A DNA stretch of 64,000 bases from Ectobius pallidus (GCA_964059195.1 CAXKWD010000011.1:9192366-9256365), one strand, 5' to 3'. Shown: positions 1-10,534, counted from the stretch's first letter. The notes: generated from the letters alone by a model not told the origin. Translations and numbers: made by a program.

Positions 1-65
1 GATGACAGCTACAACGACCAAGCGTTGCCAATCCCCATCCAGATCTTCCTGTGGCGGCAAGCTAG
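1..65 (+). CDS. unc80: Partial coding exon of an UNC80 homologue (N-terminal region)
   Basis: Frame 1 is open from the window edge and reads DDSYNDQALPIPIQIFLWRQA, then two bases of a split codon before GTAAGT. The block LPIPIQIFLWRQ-A-(S/R) corresponds to the conserved start of UNC80, which in the human protein as I recall it reads IPLPIQTFLWRQTS. UNC80 is the large scaffold subunit of the NALCN/Narrow-abdomen sodium leak channel complex at the neuronal plasma membrane, acting with UNC79 and setting resting excitability. The exon begins outside the window, so its start codon and upstream residues are not visible. The split codon (AG plus a next-exon base) would give Ser or Arg; Ser fits the family. 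The match is short but dense and ends exactly at a consensus donor, as expected for a real exon. The next family residues were not found downstream by eye. Confidence 0.75.
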
Positions 66-544
66 GTAAGTGAACCATTCCAAAATATCTCTAATTTATA
101 TTGCAGGAATATTCTGTGTGTATGTTGATTGTCCCTCCTTTTAGAGTACCCTAGAATTATCATCCAAATATCATAAATTCGCACTGTCCATTGTAGGAGT
201 AATAGGGTGATGATTCCCTAGCTTGGTTGGTATTATAATGGAGTACTGTCACACAAACGTGTAATGTCTCGGCTAGCTGAAATGTTCTTGCGGAGTGTGG
301 GGATCAATAGGCTAAAGATCACTTCTCAGGGATCAATGTGGTATGCTGCGATCCAGGATGATTCGTTACCAAGAACCACAGAAAGGGGTAGTATATATCT
401 GAATCACAGCGTGTTATTTATAATATGCACAATTCCAATTTATTTCGGTTCACACCGTTAAATTACACTTCATACTGCCGTCACTAGATATCATATTCAC
501 CATAACTTACACACTTTCTTTATTAAGTGCCAGAATGGTCTTTA

Positions 545-735
545 TGAGATTGTGTGGGTGACCGTAAAATGTATGTCCGTCTGTCCATATGTCTGTACGC
601 GCGATAACTCAAATACGCTTTACCGGATTTTCATGAAACTTGGTATATGCATTTATAACGTCCATGGGATGAATCCTTTTGCTATTGGACCAAATCGGTT
701 GACCGGTACCGGAGTAATGCCAAATTTAACGCATA
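545..735. repeat. Dispersed-repeat remnant with GTCTGTCC / CGCGATAACTC motif
   Basis: The stretch with repeated GTCYGTCC, then TACGCGCGATAACTC and GGATTTTCATGAAACTTGG, resembles a motif common in invertebrate transposons. No ends, TIRs or coding capacity could be defined. The open frame over it looks incidental. Confidence 0.35.
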
Positions 736-904
736 TTTTATGGCATTACATTAGAAAGAATTTATCAAATGCAGTTCTCATGACAACATATTGTTTTACA
801 GTGTTTATATACGGCTTTGGAAGTTTCATTGCATGTAGCTTTGACAAATAACAATACCCACATATTCCTTCACATATGCTTACCAAACGAGACCTTTAAA
901 ACTG

Positions 905-980
905 GTGAGGTGTCCGAGATGGTAACTTATGGGAATCGCATTCTGGAGGTCCCTGGTTCAAACCCCGTAGACGGCCAATT
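905..980 (+). repeat. Possible tRNA-derived SINE fragment
   Basis: A pol III B-box-like sequence (GGTTCAAACCCC) near 956 follows, at about 40 bases, a weak A-box-like GTCCGAGATGGTAAC. The spacing fits a tRNA-derived head. No tail or target-site duplication was found. Confidence 0.3.
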
Positions 981-1885
981 GGACAAGAATTTTTTATGTG
1001 AGTGTGCGATTTTCAATTTATCACAAGTCTGTATAGTTCCGCTGATGCTGGACGATTTTATTCTGATTAAGGAAAAAAACTAGACCTTTGTTCTTTCGTA
1101 ATGAGTCAATCTGGAGCTTAACTCGGAAATCGATTAAAAAAAATTGTTTTCTGCATACCATAATTTCAGTTATCACTTATTAAACAAAAGCATTCTGGCA
1201 CTTTGTTACATCAGTTTACCTGATTTTATTAATTAAAAAAGTCGCTATACCAGAGATAATAAAGCTTCACAATGGGACTGCTCACGGCGCGGGAACAATA
1301 CAACGTAGGTATTAAATTTCTATGGTATTTCGTACGTACAACTTTTCGCTTTGAAATAGCTTCGTCGGAATTAATCTACTTCGACCGCTGTAATAATTAT
1401 GCCGTCTTATAAGTAATTAGTCCTCGTTAGTTTCTGTATTATCTGCCCGAGATTACGGAAGGAACTCCTCATTTTAGGGGGAGTTTTTTTTTTTCTTATA
1501 TGCAAACCAGAGGAATGCTTCGATTTATCAAGGCTTGGCGCGTTTTATCCCTTTATAATAAAATTACAAATATTGTTAGAATCTTCTAGCAGGATTACTG
1601 TTGAAAATTACCAAATATGGAGGGGACCTCCCGTCGAGACTTTTCTAAGCGTCAGAATTTTTTGGCTATCAATGATATCCTTCTGAGTTCGTCGCAATCT
1701 AAAACAGTTTTTGAAGTGAAACTTCTTTAGCCGCGGTAGGGGTAAATCGAGAGCTTGTGTATCGCTCAAAAAACGTCACGAAATTAGTGTAACGCTCAAA
1801 ATCGTCACGAAAATAGTGAGGTGTGGCGAAACGGACTGCACAGAAAAACATCAACTCAATGATTAAGCTTATCCACAATTTTAAA
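981..1885. other. Unassigned AT-rich sequence
   Basis: No convincing coding frame, RNA, inverted repeat or known repeat was recognised. Short ORFs here have no recognisable motif. Confidence 0.5.
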
Positions 1886-2425
1886 AAATCCAAAAATTAA
1901 AAATTAAAAAATCCAAAATCCAAAATTTAAAAAATCTAAAAATCCAAATTTAAAAATCTAAAAAAATCAAAGTTCCAAAATTTAAAAAAATCCAAAATTT
2001 CAAAATCGAAAATTAAAAAATTCAAAGATCCAAAATTAAAAAGTTCAAATATCCAAAATTTAAAAAATAAAAAATCCAAAATTAAAAATCCAAATAATCA
2101 AAATTAAAAAAAATAAATATATATTAAAAATAAAAAAATTAAAAATTAAAAAAATAAAAAATAAAAACTTCAAAATTAAAAATTTTAAAATAAAAAAATC
2201 CAAAATTAAAAATCCAAAATTAAAAAATCCAAGAAATTAAAAATTTAAAGGTCTGAAATTTTAAAAAACCCAAAATAAAAAATACCAAAATTCTAAAATT
2301 AAAAGATCAAAAATTTTAAAAATCCAAAATTAAAAAGTCTAGAAACCCAATATTAAAAAGTTCAACAATCCAAAATTGAAAAATTCAATAACCCAAAATT
2401 GGAAAATCCAAAAATTAAAACAAGT
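1886..2425. repeat. Degenerate A-rich satellite-like tract (TCCAAAATTAAAAA unit)
   Basis: About 540 bases consist of imperfect repeats of roughly 13-15 bases built on TCCAAAATTAAAAA, with variants such as ATCCAAAATT and TTCAAAATTAAAA. The unit drifts in length and has no coding content. The edges are sharp: ordinary sequence resumes at about 2426. Confidence 0.8.
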
Positions 2426-2892
2426 TTCACTTCTGTCGCGTGGCGTTCCACGCACACTTTTTTTATTTTGTTAATAATGTAATTTTGGAATGGTTAGTAT
2501 AAATAAATAGCTACGTTTATTCGCTATCTGTTGATATAATTATGATTCGATCGAATTAATGTAAATTAATGTATGAAGGGGCAAATTTATTAAATATAGG
2601 GAGATTTTTTTTGGATTAGGTAATTAATTAATGTGATATGTTGAAAGAAAGGTCTCTAAATTAGCTATCGGTATGTAATATTAATTCTGTTGTAGGATGT
2701 ATGATTGTAGAGTAATTAGTATAAACGTTAGGCCTAACTGTTCTTTTGTAACTGGCTTCTTTGTTGCGCGAAGGTATGTAACTGCTAGACCATTAAGCTT
2801 AAAGGGTTCATTACTCTGATCAAACTTTTTTAATCAGGCGCTGGATAAACCGAGAGCCAACGTTACATTTTAAGACTTTAGATTGTTATAGC
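2426..2892. other. Unassigned AT-rich sequence
   Basis: Nothing recognisable. It contains scattered TTAATTAA-like words and ends at an (ATT)n tract. Confidence 0.4.
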
Positions 2893-2893
2893 C

Positions 2894-2932
<39 letters not shown>
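2893..2932. repeat. (ATT)n microsatellite
   Basis: Uninterrupted TTA/ATT trinucleotide run, directly upstream of a truncated SINE remnant. Confidence 0.9.
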
Positions 2933-2946
2933 TACGGTCTTGGAAA

Positions 2947-4644
2947 TAGGGTTGCCACCTGTCCCGAATTAGGCGGGACATCCCGCATTTTAAGGACATT
3001 TTCAGCGTCCCGAATTATGCCTAAGAGGGACGCATTATATTGCGGGACGCCAAATTATGCCAAAACAAAATATGAGACAGCAATTCTTGGTGGCGTCTTT
3101 TGTGAATTTCGTCTCATGGTCAAGATATCGATGTCGTTCCATCGCTATAATGTATCGTGTTGGCAGCATTGAAATCACCGCCCACTCTGGTTATTCATTG
3201 CATGGCCAGGCGGCTTCCTTTCGTAGGAGGAAAAGTTTGCCGACAGCTCAACCCATGTTCTTTAATTTTACCGCACCAATCAGCTAGTTACCCCAGCCAA
3301 TCAAAATCTAAGAATGTCCTGCGACAGATATGACAGCTACTCGTCAACTCCACGTGGAGTGAAACGCGAGGTTGCAAGATCTAGTTACAGTAAACGATAA
3401 CACGTGTGAATTGATTAAAGTGAGGGAAGAACTGAGGTCAGTGATAATAATGAGAGAATATTGCAACGTTGCTTTTGTTTTGGAAAGCGGAAACCAAGCC
3501 CGATATAGTCAGATCAATTAACATAAAGAAACACCGACTTAATGGTTTATCTCTTTGAAGCCGCCTGGCCATCCAATGAATAACTGGACTATACAACCAG
3601 CATGCGAGCCATTAACTGGTGATCCGACGGGGAAGTACCGTAAACAGATCATACGACACTCTGCACTGATTTGCCAAGTACAGTTCCTTCTAAAATTATA
3701 GCACAGCAAGACGTGTGTAGTGTTATCAGTTGTAATTTGAATCCACGTTCTCTGTGTGTTTTATGTGTCGTTCGTTGAGTAAGAACTAATTAAATATTTC
3801 TCCTGTTATTCCTAAACTTAGTGGTAAGCCATTATCTAGTCAGAGTCTGGATTGCCAACGTTCATAATTTTTCGAAACATGTCTATGAGTGTACATTGTT
3901 TTTTTAAATTCTATGAGAAAGCTTTAAGTTCCTTAGATAAGTACTTGACTTCACAGAAAACAATCTTTATGGCACACTGAAGAACTTGAATCTTAAGAGT
4001 TCACTATCTTTCAAACATCTCAAAGACTCTGTGAAGGCACATAATGTAGAATCTGATGTTAATTTGGATGAGTTAGGCCTATAGACTATGAGGAATTCTG
4101 CTTAAGTTCAGATATAATAAATGCTACTAAAGTGAACTATACAGGAGAGACTAAGTATGAGTATGAAATGGAAGAAAATTATTCAGGAGATTGGTAAAGA
4201 ACACATTCCCAATCTCAAATGCTTTGTTCTGAGCATTCCTAGTAGCAATGCCTTTGTGGAAAGGCATTGAATCTAAAACGGACAGAATCCAGAAATAGGT
4301 GCTCAGCTGACCTCATAAAGAGTGAAATCATTTCTACAAATGTTAGGCCTACAGATACCTGCAAAGATTATTTAGTGAGGGTGAAGCAGAACAAACAACT
4401 ATTAGAAGCTGCCAAATCAAACAAGAAATACAGCTTCAAGTCATGAATTTGCCCAGGTTTTTTTTATTATTATTTTGCTAATCTTTTCTTTTCCAATGTT
4501 AGTGTTACTGTTACATAGCCTATTCAGTTTTGGCTTTCAGTTATTAATAAATTGTTCTGTGTACAAATTTAGGTATGAAGATCGGCGATCTGCATATATT
4601 CCATAAGTGTCCCTCCTTAGCCTTGCCAAAAGGTGGCAACCCTA
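2947..4644 (+). mobile_element. hAT-type DNA transposon, degenerate, with intact TIRs and 8-bp TSD
   Basis: The left end TAGGGTTGCCACC is matched by its inverse GGTGGCAACCCTA at the right end, giving 13-bp terminal inverted repeats. The element is flanked by a perfect 8-bp direct repeat CTTGGAAA (2939-2946 and 4645-4652), the hallmark of hAT insertion. The 1,698-bp interior carries a broken hAT transposase C-terminus near the right end. The target was a SINE: joining the flanks across one TSD copy restores the GGAAACCACCATTAACGG block seen intact at 33132. Confidence 0.9.
4202..4446 (+). pseudogene. hAT transposase C-terminal (dimerisation) domain remnant
   Basis: One frame reads IPNLKCFVLSIPSSNAFVER and stops. 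After a frame shift it continues as RTESRNRCSADLIKSEII and then VRVKQNKQLLEAAKSNKKYSFKS before TGA. The P-S-S-N-A-x-V-E-R block followed by R-N-R and a short charged tail is typical of the hAT C-terminal dimerisation region of SCAN/ZBED-like transposases. The DDE core and zinc-finger part were not recognisable. With at least one frameshift and a stop it cannot make a full transposase. It lies about 200 bases inside the right TIR of its element, the expected position. Confidence 0.75.
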
Positions 4645-4652
4645 CTTGGAAA

Positions 4653-4775
4653 CCACCATTAACGGCCGTGGGGTCGGCATGCTGACCACATGCCCACAAA
4701 TCCTGTCATCTGCCCATAGTATATGACGCAGCTATCGGGTGGTAGGCCTAGTCCATTCAGGGATGTATATCCAGG
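4653..4775 (+). repeat. 3' part of a tRNA-derived SINE (family S1)
   Basis: The segment with ACCACCATTAACGG, GTCGGCATGCTGACCACATG and GGTGGTAGGCCTAG matches the 3' half of the fuller copy at 32955-33255. Its upstream neighbour was separated by the hAT insertion at 2947-4644, and only a few bases of the 5' side survive before the (ATT)n tract. Confidence 0.75.
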
Positions 4776-4787
4776 GATTTTAGTTTA

Positions 4788-4816
4788 TTAAAATAATAAT
4801 ACTAATAATAATAATA

Positions 4817-4871
<55 letters not shown>

Positions 4872-4885
4872 ATTATTATTATTTA
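4788..4885. repeat. (TAA)n / (ATT)n compound microsatellite
   Basis: A short AATAAT run switches to a long ATT run through TATATTATT, making a near-palindromic AT-only tract. Confidence 0.9.
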
Positions 4886-4889
4886 CTGC

Positions 4890-5315
4890 AAAGTCCTAAC
4901 ACATTTTATGACGATTTACTTAGATGTCATCATTGTTAGAAAATGTAACAAAGAATTAGTTCCTAAGAGTTGATTATACTGAGTTTTAAAACTCTGCATT
5001 TAAAAAAAATCTGAATAACGTCAATTTTACAACAAAAGGTACCACGAGTCAATAGTATACGATGTTGCAGCATGATTGGAATAGTATTATCACACTTATA
5101 GAATTTTAATTATGCAGTCAATGTGTTCATTTAATCATATTTTTATATAACAAAATCTGAACAGTGAAGATTAACTTAACACGAGACTTTTAGGTAATTA
5201 TGTCCTTTTCGCGCTAAGACGACTTCATCCCATGATTACGTCTATTTCTTTAACAGCATTGTTCCCTAATCCGAAAATCTGCACTGATTATGTACTACCT
5301 GGGAAAGTTTCGTTG
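4890..5315. other. Unassigned AT-rich sequence
   Basis: No coding, structural or repeat signal recognised. Confidence 0.4.
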
Positions 5316-5318
5316 GTC

Positions 5319-5585
5319 CGCCGCTGTGGATCAGTCGGTAGCTAGCGTTCCTTTCAGTCAGATGGGACCGGGTTCGATTCCCGGCCGGGTTGGGGATTTT
5401 TCAGTAGTAAAATATCCCTTTCGCGGGTTCAGGACTAGGTGTTTGTGTTGTCCCTAGATTTAAGTGTAAGGTAGGGGACTGGTGCACCAAGGAAACAAAT
5501 CCGAAGTGAATATCACCTTAAGCGATCTCCAGGGGTCGTTTGCGACCCGGTAGGATCGCCACCAATAGTGCGGGTATTTAATTTT
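5319..5585 (+). repeat. tRNA-derived SINE (family S2)
   Basis: An A-box-like GGATCAGTCGGTAGC lies about 45 bases before a strong B box (GGGTTCGATTCCCGG). The body has TTGGGGATTTTTCAGTAG and GGTTCAGGACTAGGTG-TTGTGTTGTCC. The same layout (GGGGATTTT, GGACTGGGTATTGTGTC) recurs at 58474-58710, supporting a SINE family rather than a tRNA gene. Confidence 0.8.
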
Positions 5586-5589
5586 TTTT

Positions 5590-5970
5590 TGCGTTTTCTG
5601 AATTGAAGTATTTGCTGCTCATTCACAGCGCGAAGCCATTCCGCGTAATGCAGTCTACTCCACACAAGAGCTACCTTTTTTTGTACTGCAATTGGAAGAG
5701 AAAGTGTTTCCTACAACAGCTGGTTATTGAGTTGCTTTTCACTGTGCGACAGGCCTAAGAGAATGAGTGAAGTGGTGTGAAAAAAAAGAGGACGTTATAA
5801 TAATATAAAGATGTCTACAAAATAATGTAATACATTATATCGCAATAATATATTCAAGTTTTATCTGTAATATTTCGTAAATATAGTGAAATATGAAGAT
5901 GTAGGCCTAATACAACAAAATAATGTAATACAGTATATCGTAATAATATGTTCAAGTGTTATTTATAATA
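5590..5970. other. Unassigned sequence with an internal near-repeat
   Basis: Two similar AT-rich blocks (AAATAATGTAATACA followed by ATATCG and AATAATAT near 5820 and 5920) suggest an old local duplication of about 100 bases. Nothing else recognised. Confidence 0.4.
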
Positions 5971-5971
5971 C

Positions 5972-6539
5972 TATACCCTTAGCAACCAGGGAAGGCGGTT
6001 GAGGCCAAGTAGATTCCTTCACCCACAGGCACCCTCACATTTACAAGGGCAGGAGATTTAGGACCAACCGTAATTTCCTCCCCGTGAGTCACCTAGTCTA
6101 CTTCAATCAATCAATCTTAGATTCTTTTAATATGTCATTTTATCTTAAAATGTTTGTTATATGTCAATTCTACACATAATTACAAGAAAAATGACACCAA
6201 ACAATGTATAATTTACTTTAATAGGAACATAGGACTTGAAAGCAGTTTTCTCGTAACTTTTATTTATGTATTTGTTATAAATGTTCCTGTTAAAGTAAAT
6301 TATACATTGTTTGGTGTCATTTTTCTTGTAATTATGTGTAGAATTAATATATAACAAACATTTTAAGATAAAATGACATATTAAAAAAATCTAAGATTGA
6401 TTGATTGAAGTAGACTAGGTGACTCACGGGGAGAAAATTACGGTTGGTCCTAAATCTCCTGCCCTTGTAAATGTGAGGGTGCCTGTGGGTGAAGGAATCT
6501 ACCTGGCCTCAACCGCCTTCCCTGGTTGCTAAGGGTATA
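5972..6539. mobile_element. Foldback MITE, ~250-bp inverted arms
   Basis: The first ~255 bases and last ~255 bases are near-perfect inverse copies, from TATACCCTTAGCAACCAGG at the left to CCTGGTTGCTAAGGGTATA at the right, around a ~50-base spacer at about 6231-6285. The outermost TA at each end can be read as a TA target duplication. ORFs of about 66 codons on both strands (6154-6357) are products of the palindrome, not genes. Confidence 0.85.
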
Positions 6540-6559
6540 AGCAAATAATAGTTAATATT

Positions 6560-6880
6560 CTGGGATGCGATATCCGAAATGGACGTAGGCAAGCATACTC
6601 CGGTAGGCACGAAGGCGAAGACACAGGTATTGAAAGCTTACTCTAGGGATTTTTTTACACTCGCTGTGGTTTTCAGTTGCCTTGCGTAAGGTGAAAGAGT
6701 GATCAGAATACAGTGAATGAATCCGAGGTCCCAGCGACAGAGAAATTATCCGATATCCTTTTTGCATGGTTGAGGAAAAGACCTCAACCAAACTGATCTG
6801 AGCGAGATTCGAACCTGCGCTCCACCAGACTCCGCAACTAGAAGTCGGATTTGCCATCACCTGAGGCACGGGGATGGCAG
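6560..6880 (-). repeat. tRNA-derived SINE (family S3)
   Basis: On the minus strand an A-box-like TGCCTCAGGTGATGGC is followed by a B box (GCAGGTTCGAATCTCGC), then a body with TTGGTTGAGGTCTTTTCC and CTCGGATTCATTCACTG. The layout is that of a tRNA-derived SINE. An open frame of 105 codons on the same strand is incidental. Confidence 0.75.
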
Positions 6881-7104
6881 CATAGTGGGGTATTTGAATT
6901 ACTCCAAGGGTAATTCAGTGGCATGACTTGGTATCCATTTATAGCATGTTTAAGCGTTTCTTCACTTGTTTAACTTTAAGATTTACTAATCGGAGTTTCG
7001 TAATCATTATTTTAAAACAGCATTCTGTATTTCAGTTTAATATAAATCTAAAGCTTGAGTTTATTTTTTCTTCTTCTTTTCTTCTTTTTATTCTTGTGCT
7101 CCTA

Positions 7105-7121
7105 TTAATAGTAGTATTATT

Positions 7122-7206
<85 letters not shown>
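7105..7206. repeat. (AAT)n microsatellite
   Basis: Long AAT run preceded by TTATTATTAATAATAAT. A poly-isoleucine ORF across it is an artefact of the repeat. It abuts the LINE remnant starting at about 7207. Confidence 0.95.
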
Positions 7207-7207
<1 letters not shown>

Positions 7208-7640
7208 GGTGAAGAATACAGACTCAGGAGTAAAAAGGAAATAAAAAATTTCCAGACATTCATAGTGATATCAGAAAACGAAGGTTAAAATTTTATGGAC
7301 ATATTAAACGAATGAATTCAAATAGGCTCACAAAACAAATATTGGAATTCTATTAAAGTAGAAGTAAAGCAAAAGTAGATACTATGAAATGGATTGGTGA
7401 AGTAAAAAAAATGACTTAAAACTTGCAGAAATTACTCCAGAAGATATTTTGAAAAGAGATAGCTTTAGAATCAAGGTGCATAAGTGAGAAGTTGACCAAG
7501 AGGACAGACCGAAGAAAAAAACTGGAACAACATGGACAAACGAGAGGAAGGAAGCTCACAGCCAACGGATGAAAGCAATATGGAGTCAAAGGAAAACACA
7601 GAAACGCCTCTAAGTACTTTGTGCGAACAAGAAAATAAAA
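7207..7640 (+). pseudogene. Degenerate non-LTR retrotransposon 3' end
   Basis: The conceptual frame contains SDIRKRRLKFYGHIKRMN-S-N-RLTKQI, then MKWIGEVKK, LKLAEITPEDILKRDSFR and later TWTNERKEAHSQRMKAIWSQRK. The R-R-L-x-F-Y-G-H-I-x-R-M block is the C-terminal signature seen in several LINE ORF2 proteins in this window. Several stops and frameshifts interrupt it. It is followed by an (AAT)n tract that probably marks its 3' tail. Confidence 0.7.
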
Positions 7641-7662
7641 ATAAAATAATATAAAAAACAGA

Positions 7663-7663
7663 A

Positions 7664-7720
<57 letters not shown>

Positions 7721-7722
7721 TG
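7663..7722. repeat. (AAT)n microsatellite at a LINE 3' end
   Basis: AAT run immediately downstream of the decayed LINE; likely its retroposition tail. Confidence 0.85.
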
Positions 7723-8140
7723 CTGTTAAGGTAATGGCTTCTTGTGAAGGAAGTAATAGTGACAGATCTCTCCCTATATTCTCTCCCATTTGGTGATGAG
7801 GAGGATATAATCTAACGACTTAATTATCAGCTGTTCAGCCATGGCCATCAATTCCTATGGATAGGAATCAGTAAATCATGGTTGAAAATCGCACATGAAG
7901 AAATCACAACTACAATGAAGTACGCTGACGCTCACAGTTGTCGCCAAGTTCGCTCTAGAGTACAAACATTCAGTAATGTTCGGCTAAACAATTATGTTCT
8001 GTCGTACAAAAATCCGCAAAAATACGAGTTTCTCTGCTGAAGGTAATGGCAATGACTTAGTTGGTATGGAAGACCACTTACTTCTTCACGTGATAGTGGT
8101 TTGCGAACTGGGACCTTCTTTAATTATTATATCCGTCGCG
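7723..8140. other. Unassigned sequence
   Basis: Two short similar words (AAGGTAATGGC near 7728 and 8040) occur, but no gene or known repeat was recognised. Confidence 0.35.
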
Positions 8141-8530
8141 CTGCATCCCTGAAACTACTAGGCCTACCATCCGACCACTGCTTCATCTATAGTGTTGGAC
8201 TCAGCTTAACTCCTCTGGAATGTGGGGAAAGATAAGGGGATGTATTGGTCTTTCCCCACATGGGGAAAGATAAGGAATGTATTGGTCTTTCCCCACATCC
8301 CAGAGGAGTTCAGCTGAGTCCAACACTATACCATAGGCAGGTGACAGGATTGGGTGGCATGTGGTCAGTATGCCGACACCCATGGCTCTTAATGATGGTA
8401 TCCGTGACCGGAGCTGCTATATTTTAGTCACGTAGCTCCTCAGTTTGAATCATGAGGCTGAGTGCACTCCATTCCACACCTCCCTACTAAGAGAAAAATC
8501 GGAAGACGTACCGTAGATCGAACCCGGGCC
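8141..8530 (-). repeat. tRNA-derived SINE (family S1), interrupted by a MITE
   Basis: Reverse-oriented copy of the family at 32955-33255, sharing (as inverse) the GTCGGCATACTGACCACATG block, the CTCATGATTCAAACTGAGGAG block and a terminal B-box-like AGATCGAACCCGGGCC. The SINE is split at the CATCTA/CCATAGG point by the MITE at 8190-8328; the undisrupted order is visible near 33205. Confidence 0.8.
8190..8328. mobile_element. Small palindromic MITE with TA target duplication
   Basis: Ends TAGTGTTGGACTCAGCT and AGCTGAGTCCAACACTA are inverse copies, with a further internal palindrome (GGGGAAAGATAAGG ... CTTTCCCCACAT). It sits in a SINE between TA (8188-8189) and TA (8329-8330). The empty site is known from the other S1 copies, so both insertion and boundaries are firm. 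TA duplication suggests mobilisation by a Tc1/mariner-type transposase. Confidence 0.85.
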
Positions 8531-8552
8531 TGTGGATCCTGCAGGTGGTCAA

Positions 8553-8742
8553 AAGTAAAGTGATTCCCATACAGGCTGTGAAGGCTCTTAAGGTTCTAGA
8601 AGGTCGAGGTTCTCAGACCTTTTGATATTCGGCACATAAAGGTTAAGGTTCAGCCTTACTCACCAGTCACCTTTAGACCCTTTGGATTGTCCCTGCTACT
8701 CATTTTCTTAGAGGTTGATTCGACTCCAAGGCCATAGTGCAC
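8553..8742 (-). repeat. SINE family S4, (CTTTA)-tailed
   Basis: On the minus strand it runs CACTATGGCCTTGGAGTCG, CTCTAAGAAAATGAGTAGCAG, GTGACTGGTGAGTAAGGCTG, then a tail with CACTTTACTTTTG. The same order occurs at 10535-10720, 10267-10382 (3' part), 49030-49150 and 56815-56940. Confidence 0.8.
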
Positions 8743-9825
8743 CAGCAGGATTATATCATTTGGAAAAAGCTCAACGTTCTCACCGTTTATCGGACCCGCG
8801 ATTTTCTGGCTTTTAGCGCAATGCCTCAACTACGTACCTCACTTTCTTCTTTACTATTGCATATGTCCCCATTCCTTCAAATGGTCGGACATATCGTATC
8901 ACCTAAAGAAAAGTTACACAACTTTCCATACTTGCATTACGTTTATTGGAAGATCTTCTATCGAGGAAATATCCAGAATTCAATTAACATTTGTTTCATG
9001 CTTGAAAAAAACTAAGTTACGTAATGTTAATGTACATATCTCTTCTAGCCCCATTATATTTAATTCGTTATGGAAAGGACAAGGAATAAGCCTACAGTAA
9101 GAGAAAGGAGTTTTAGTCTAAGAACTCTACCTAAAATATTTATTTTCCTTTTCCTCTTAATTCTTATGAGACTAGATTACAAAAATGAAATATAAAACTA
9201 AATATTCTTCTGAAAATTTTGTTAGGCAAATGGATTTTTAAAATAGGCTACTGTATAGCGTTTGGACCACAAGACATCTTCAAAACTTCTAGATCGTGGT
9301 ACAAGAAGTATTACAATAGTGACAGTGTTACAAAATTTAATTTTGAGTTAGCTCTATTTGTCTGGATTGTAAACCTGAAATTTTTGAACTCTGTCGCGCT
9401 TATAAATAAATAGTTTACCAGCTAATCGTGTATAACTAAAGGGCTCATTTTCATAACTTTGTATTTATATTACAAATACAAAATGCAAAACATGAGTTCC
9501 AGATCTCAGTTTGTATTAAATAACCTCCTAAAACCTAAAGCACAAGAATATTAATGAACCATTGCGGATTTCAACTTCGAAGACATTAAGGGCTTCATTA
9601 AATAACCACAGTGAAGCTATGGTTGAACGTGATCCTCCAGAAATATCACTTGCTGGTTAATTTAGAGAAGTTAAGGATGATTTCTGCGTCAGTAACTAAC
9701 ACAGTTTCTACTGTCATGAATATAACCTTCTGCAGAATATACTGTCCTGTAATCGTAAAATGTTTTGAAGTTGAATTTTGAAGAAGAAAGGAGCAATTAA
9801 GCTAGTTATTTATTAACAATAATGA
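8743..9825. other. Unassigned AT-rich sequence
   Basis: Contains ORFs of 92 and 64 codons (8737-9015, 9219-9413) with no recognised motif and ordinary AT-rich composition. No repeat boundary was found. Confidence 0.4.
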
Positions 9826-9836
9826 TATTAGTAATG

Positions 9837-9868
<32 letters not shown>

Positions 9869-9870
9869 CA
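9826..9870. repeat. (AAT)n microsatellite
   Basis: TAATAATAAT run just upstream of the LINE at 9890. Confidence 0.9.
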
Positions 9871-10266
9871 CCATCAAATCAGCAGGCCGTTGAGCCGTTG
9901 GTTACTGAACCGACTCTAACAGAAGTAGAAACACCTATAGGTAAACAAAAAAGCACAAATCTCCAGACTTTGACCTAATTCCAGCAGAATGAATTAAGGC
10001 TGGTGAAGATAGATTAAATTCAGAGATCCATGAACTCATTCTTATGGTTTGGAGAAAGGAAGAATTGCCAAGGGAATGGAAAGAATTTATTATTACACCG
10101 ATCCATAAAAAGGGAGATAAGAGCGAATGTATTCACTATTGAGGAATTTCTCTCTTATTAACATCATACAAAATCTCTAATATACTTCCGTCAAGATTAA
10201 CCTCATATGCGCACTAAATCTTTGGAGGTCACCAATGTGGATTTAGGCGAAATAGATCAAACATTG

Positions 10267-10382
10267 GTGGTACACCATACCTTACCAACTTCACGTCCGA
10301 AAGTCTAAAAATCTGGGAGCCTCAACCTCCTAGAATTCTCTGGGCCTCCATGGCTTGTATAGGGAACACTTTACTTTACTTC
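10267..10382 (+). repeat. SINE S4, 5'-truncated, nested in LINE A with TSD
   Basis: The 116-base insert has the S4 3' half (CTGGGAGCCTCAACCTCC, CTGGGCCTCCATGGC) and ends in ACTTTACTTTACTT. It is flanked by GATCAAACATTG (10255-10266) and GATCAACCATTG (10383-10394), a 12-bp target duplication with one mismatch. Removing it rejoins the LINE frame at RNRS-x-D-Q. Confidence 0.85.
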
Positions 10383-10534
10383 GATCAACCATTGATCAAA
10401 TATTTTGGAGAGAAAGTGGGGATATAATAAACCTGTTCACCAGTTATTCATGATTAAAAAACATGATTCAGTTAGGCGAGATAAATTACTGTTCAGTATT
10501 CTCATTGAGTTTGGGATACTCAAGAAGTTAGTTA

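Noticed and set aside
1886..2425. Matrix attachment region or replication origin
   Set aside because: Only AT-richness supports it; the sequence is better described as a degenerate short tandem repeat.
6154..6357. Pair of ~66-codon ORFs on opposite strands with similar sequence
   Set aside because: Both arise from the arms of the foldback MITE at 5972-6539.
6928..7212. 94-codon hydrophobic ORF with poly-isoleucine end
   Set aside because: Produced by the (AAT)n microsatellite; not a membrane protein.
8201..8427. Two 60-codon ORFs
   Set aside because: They span the junction of a palindromic MITE and a SINE.
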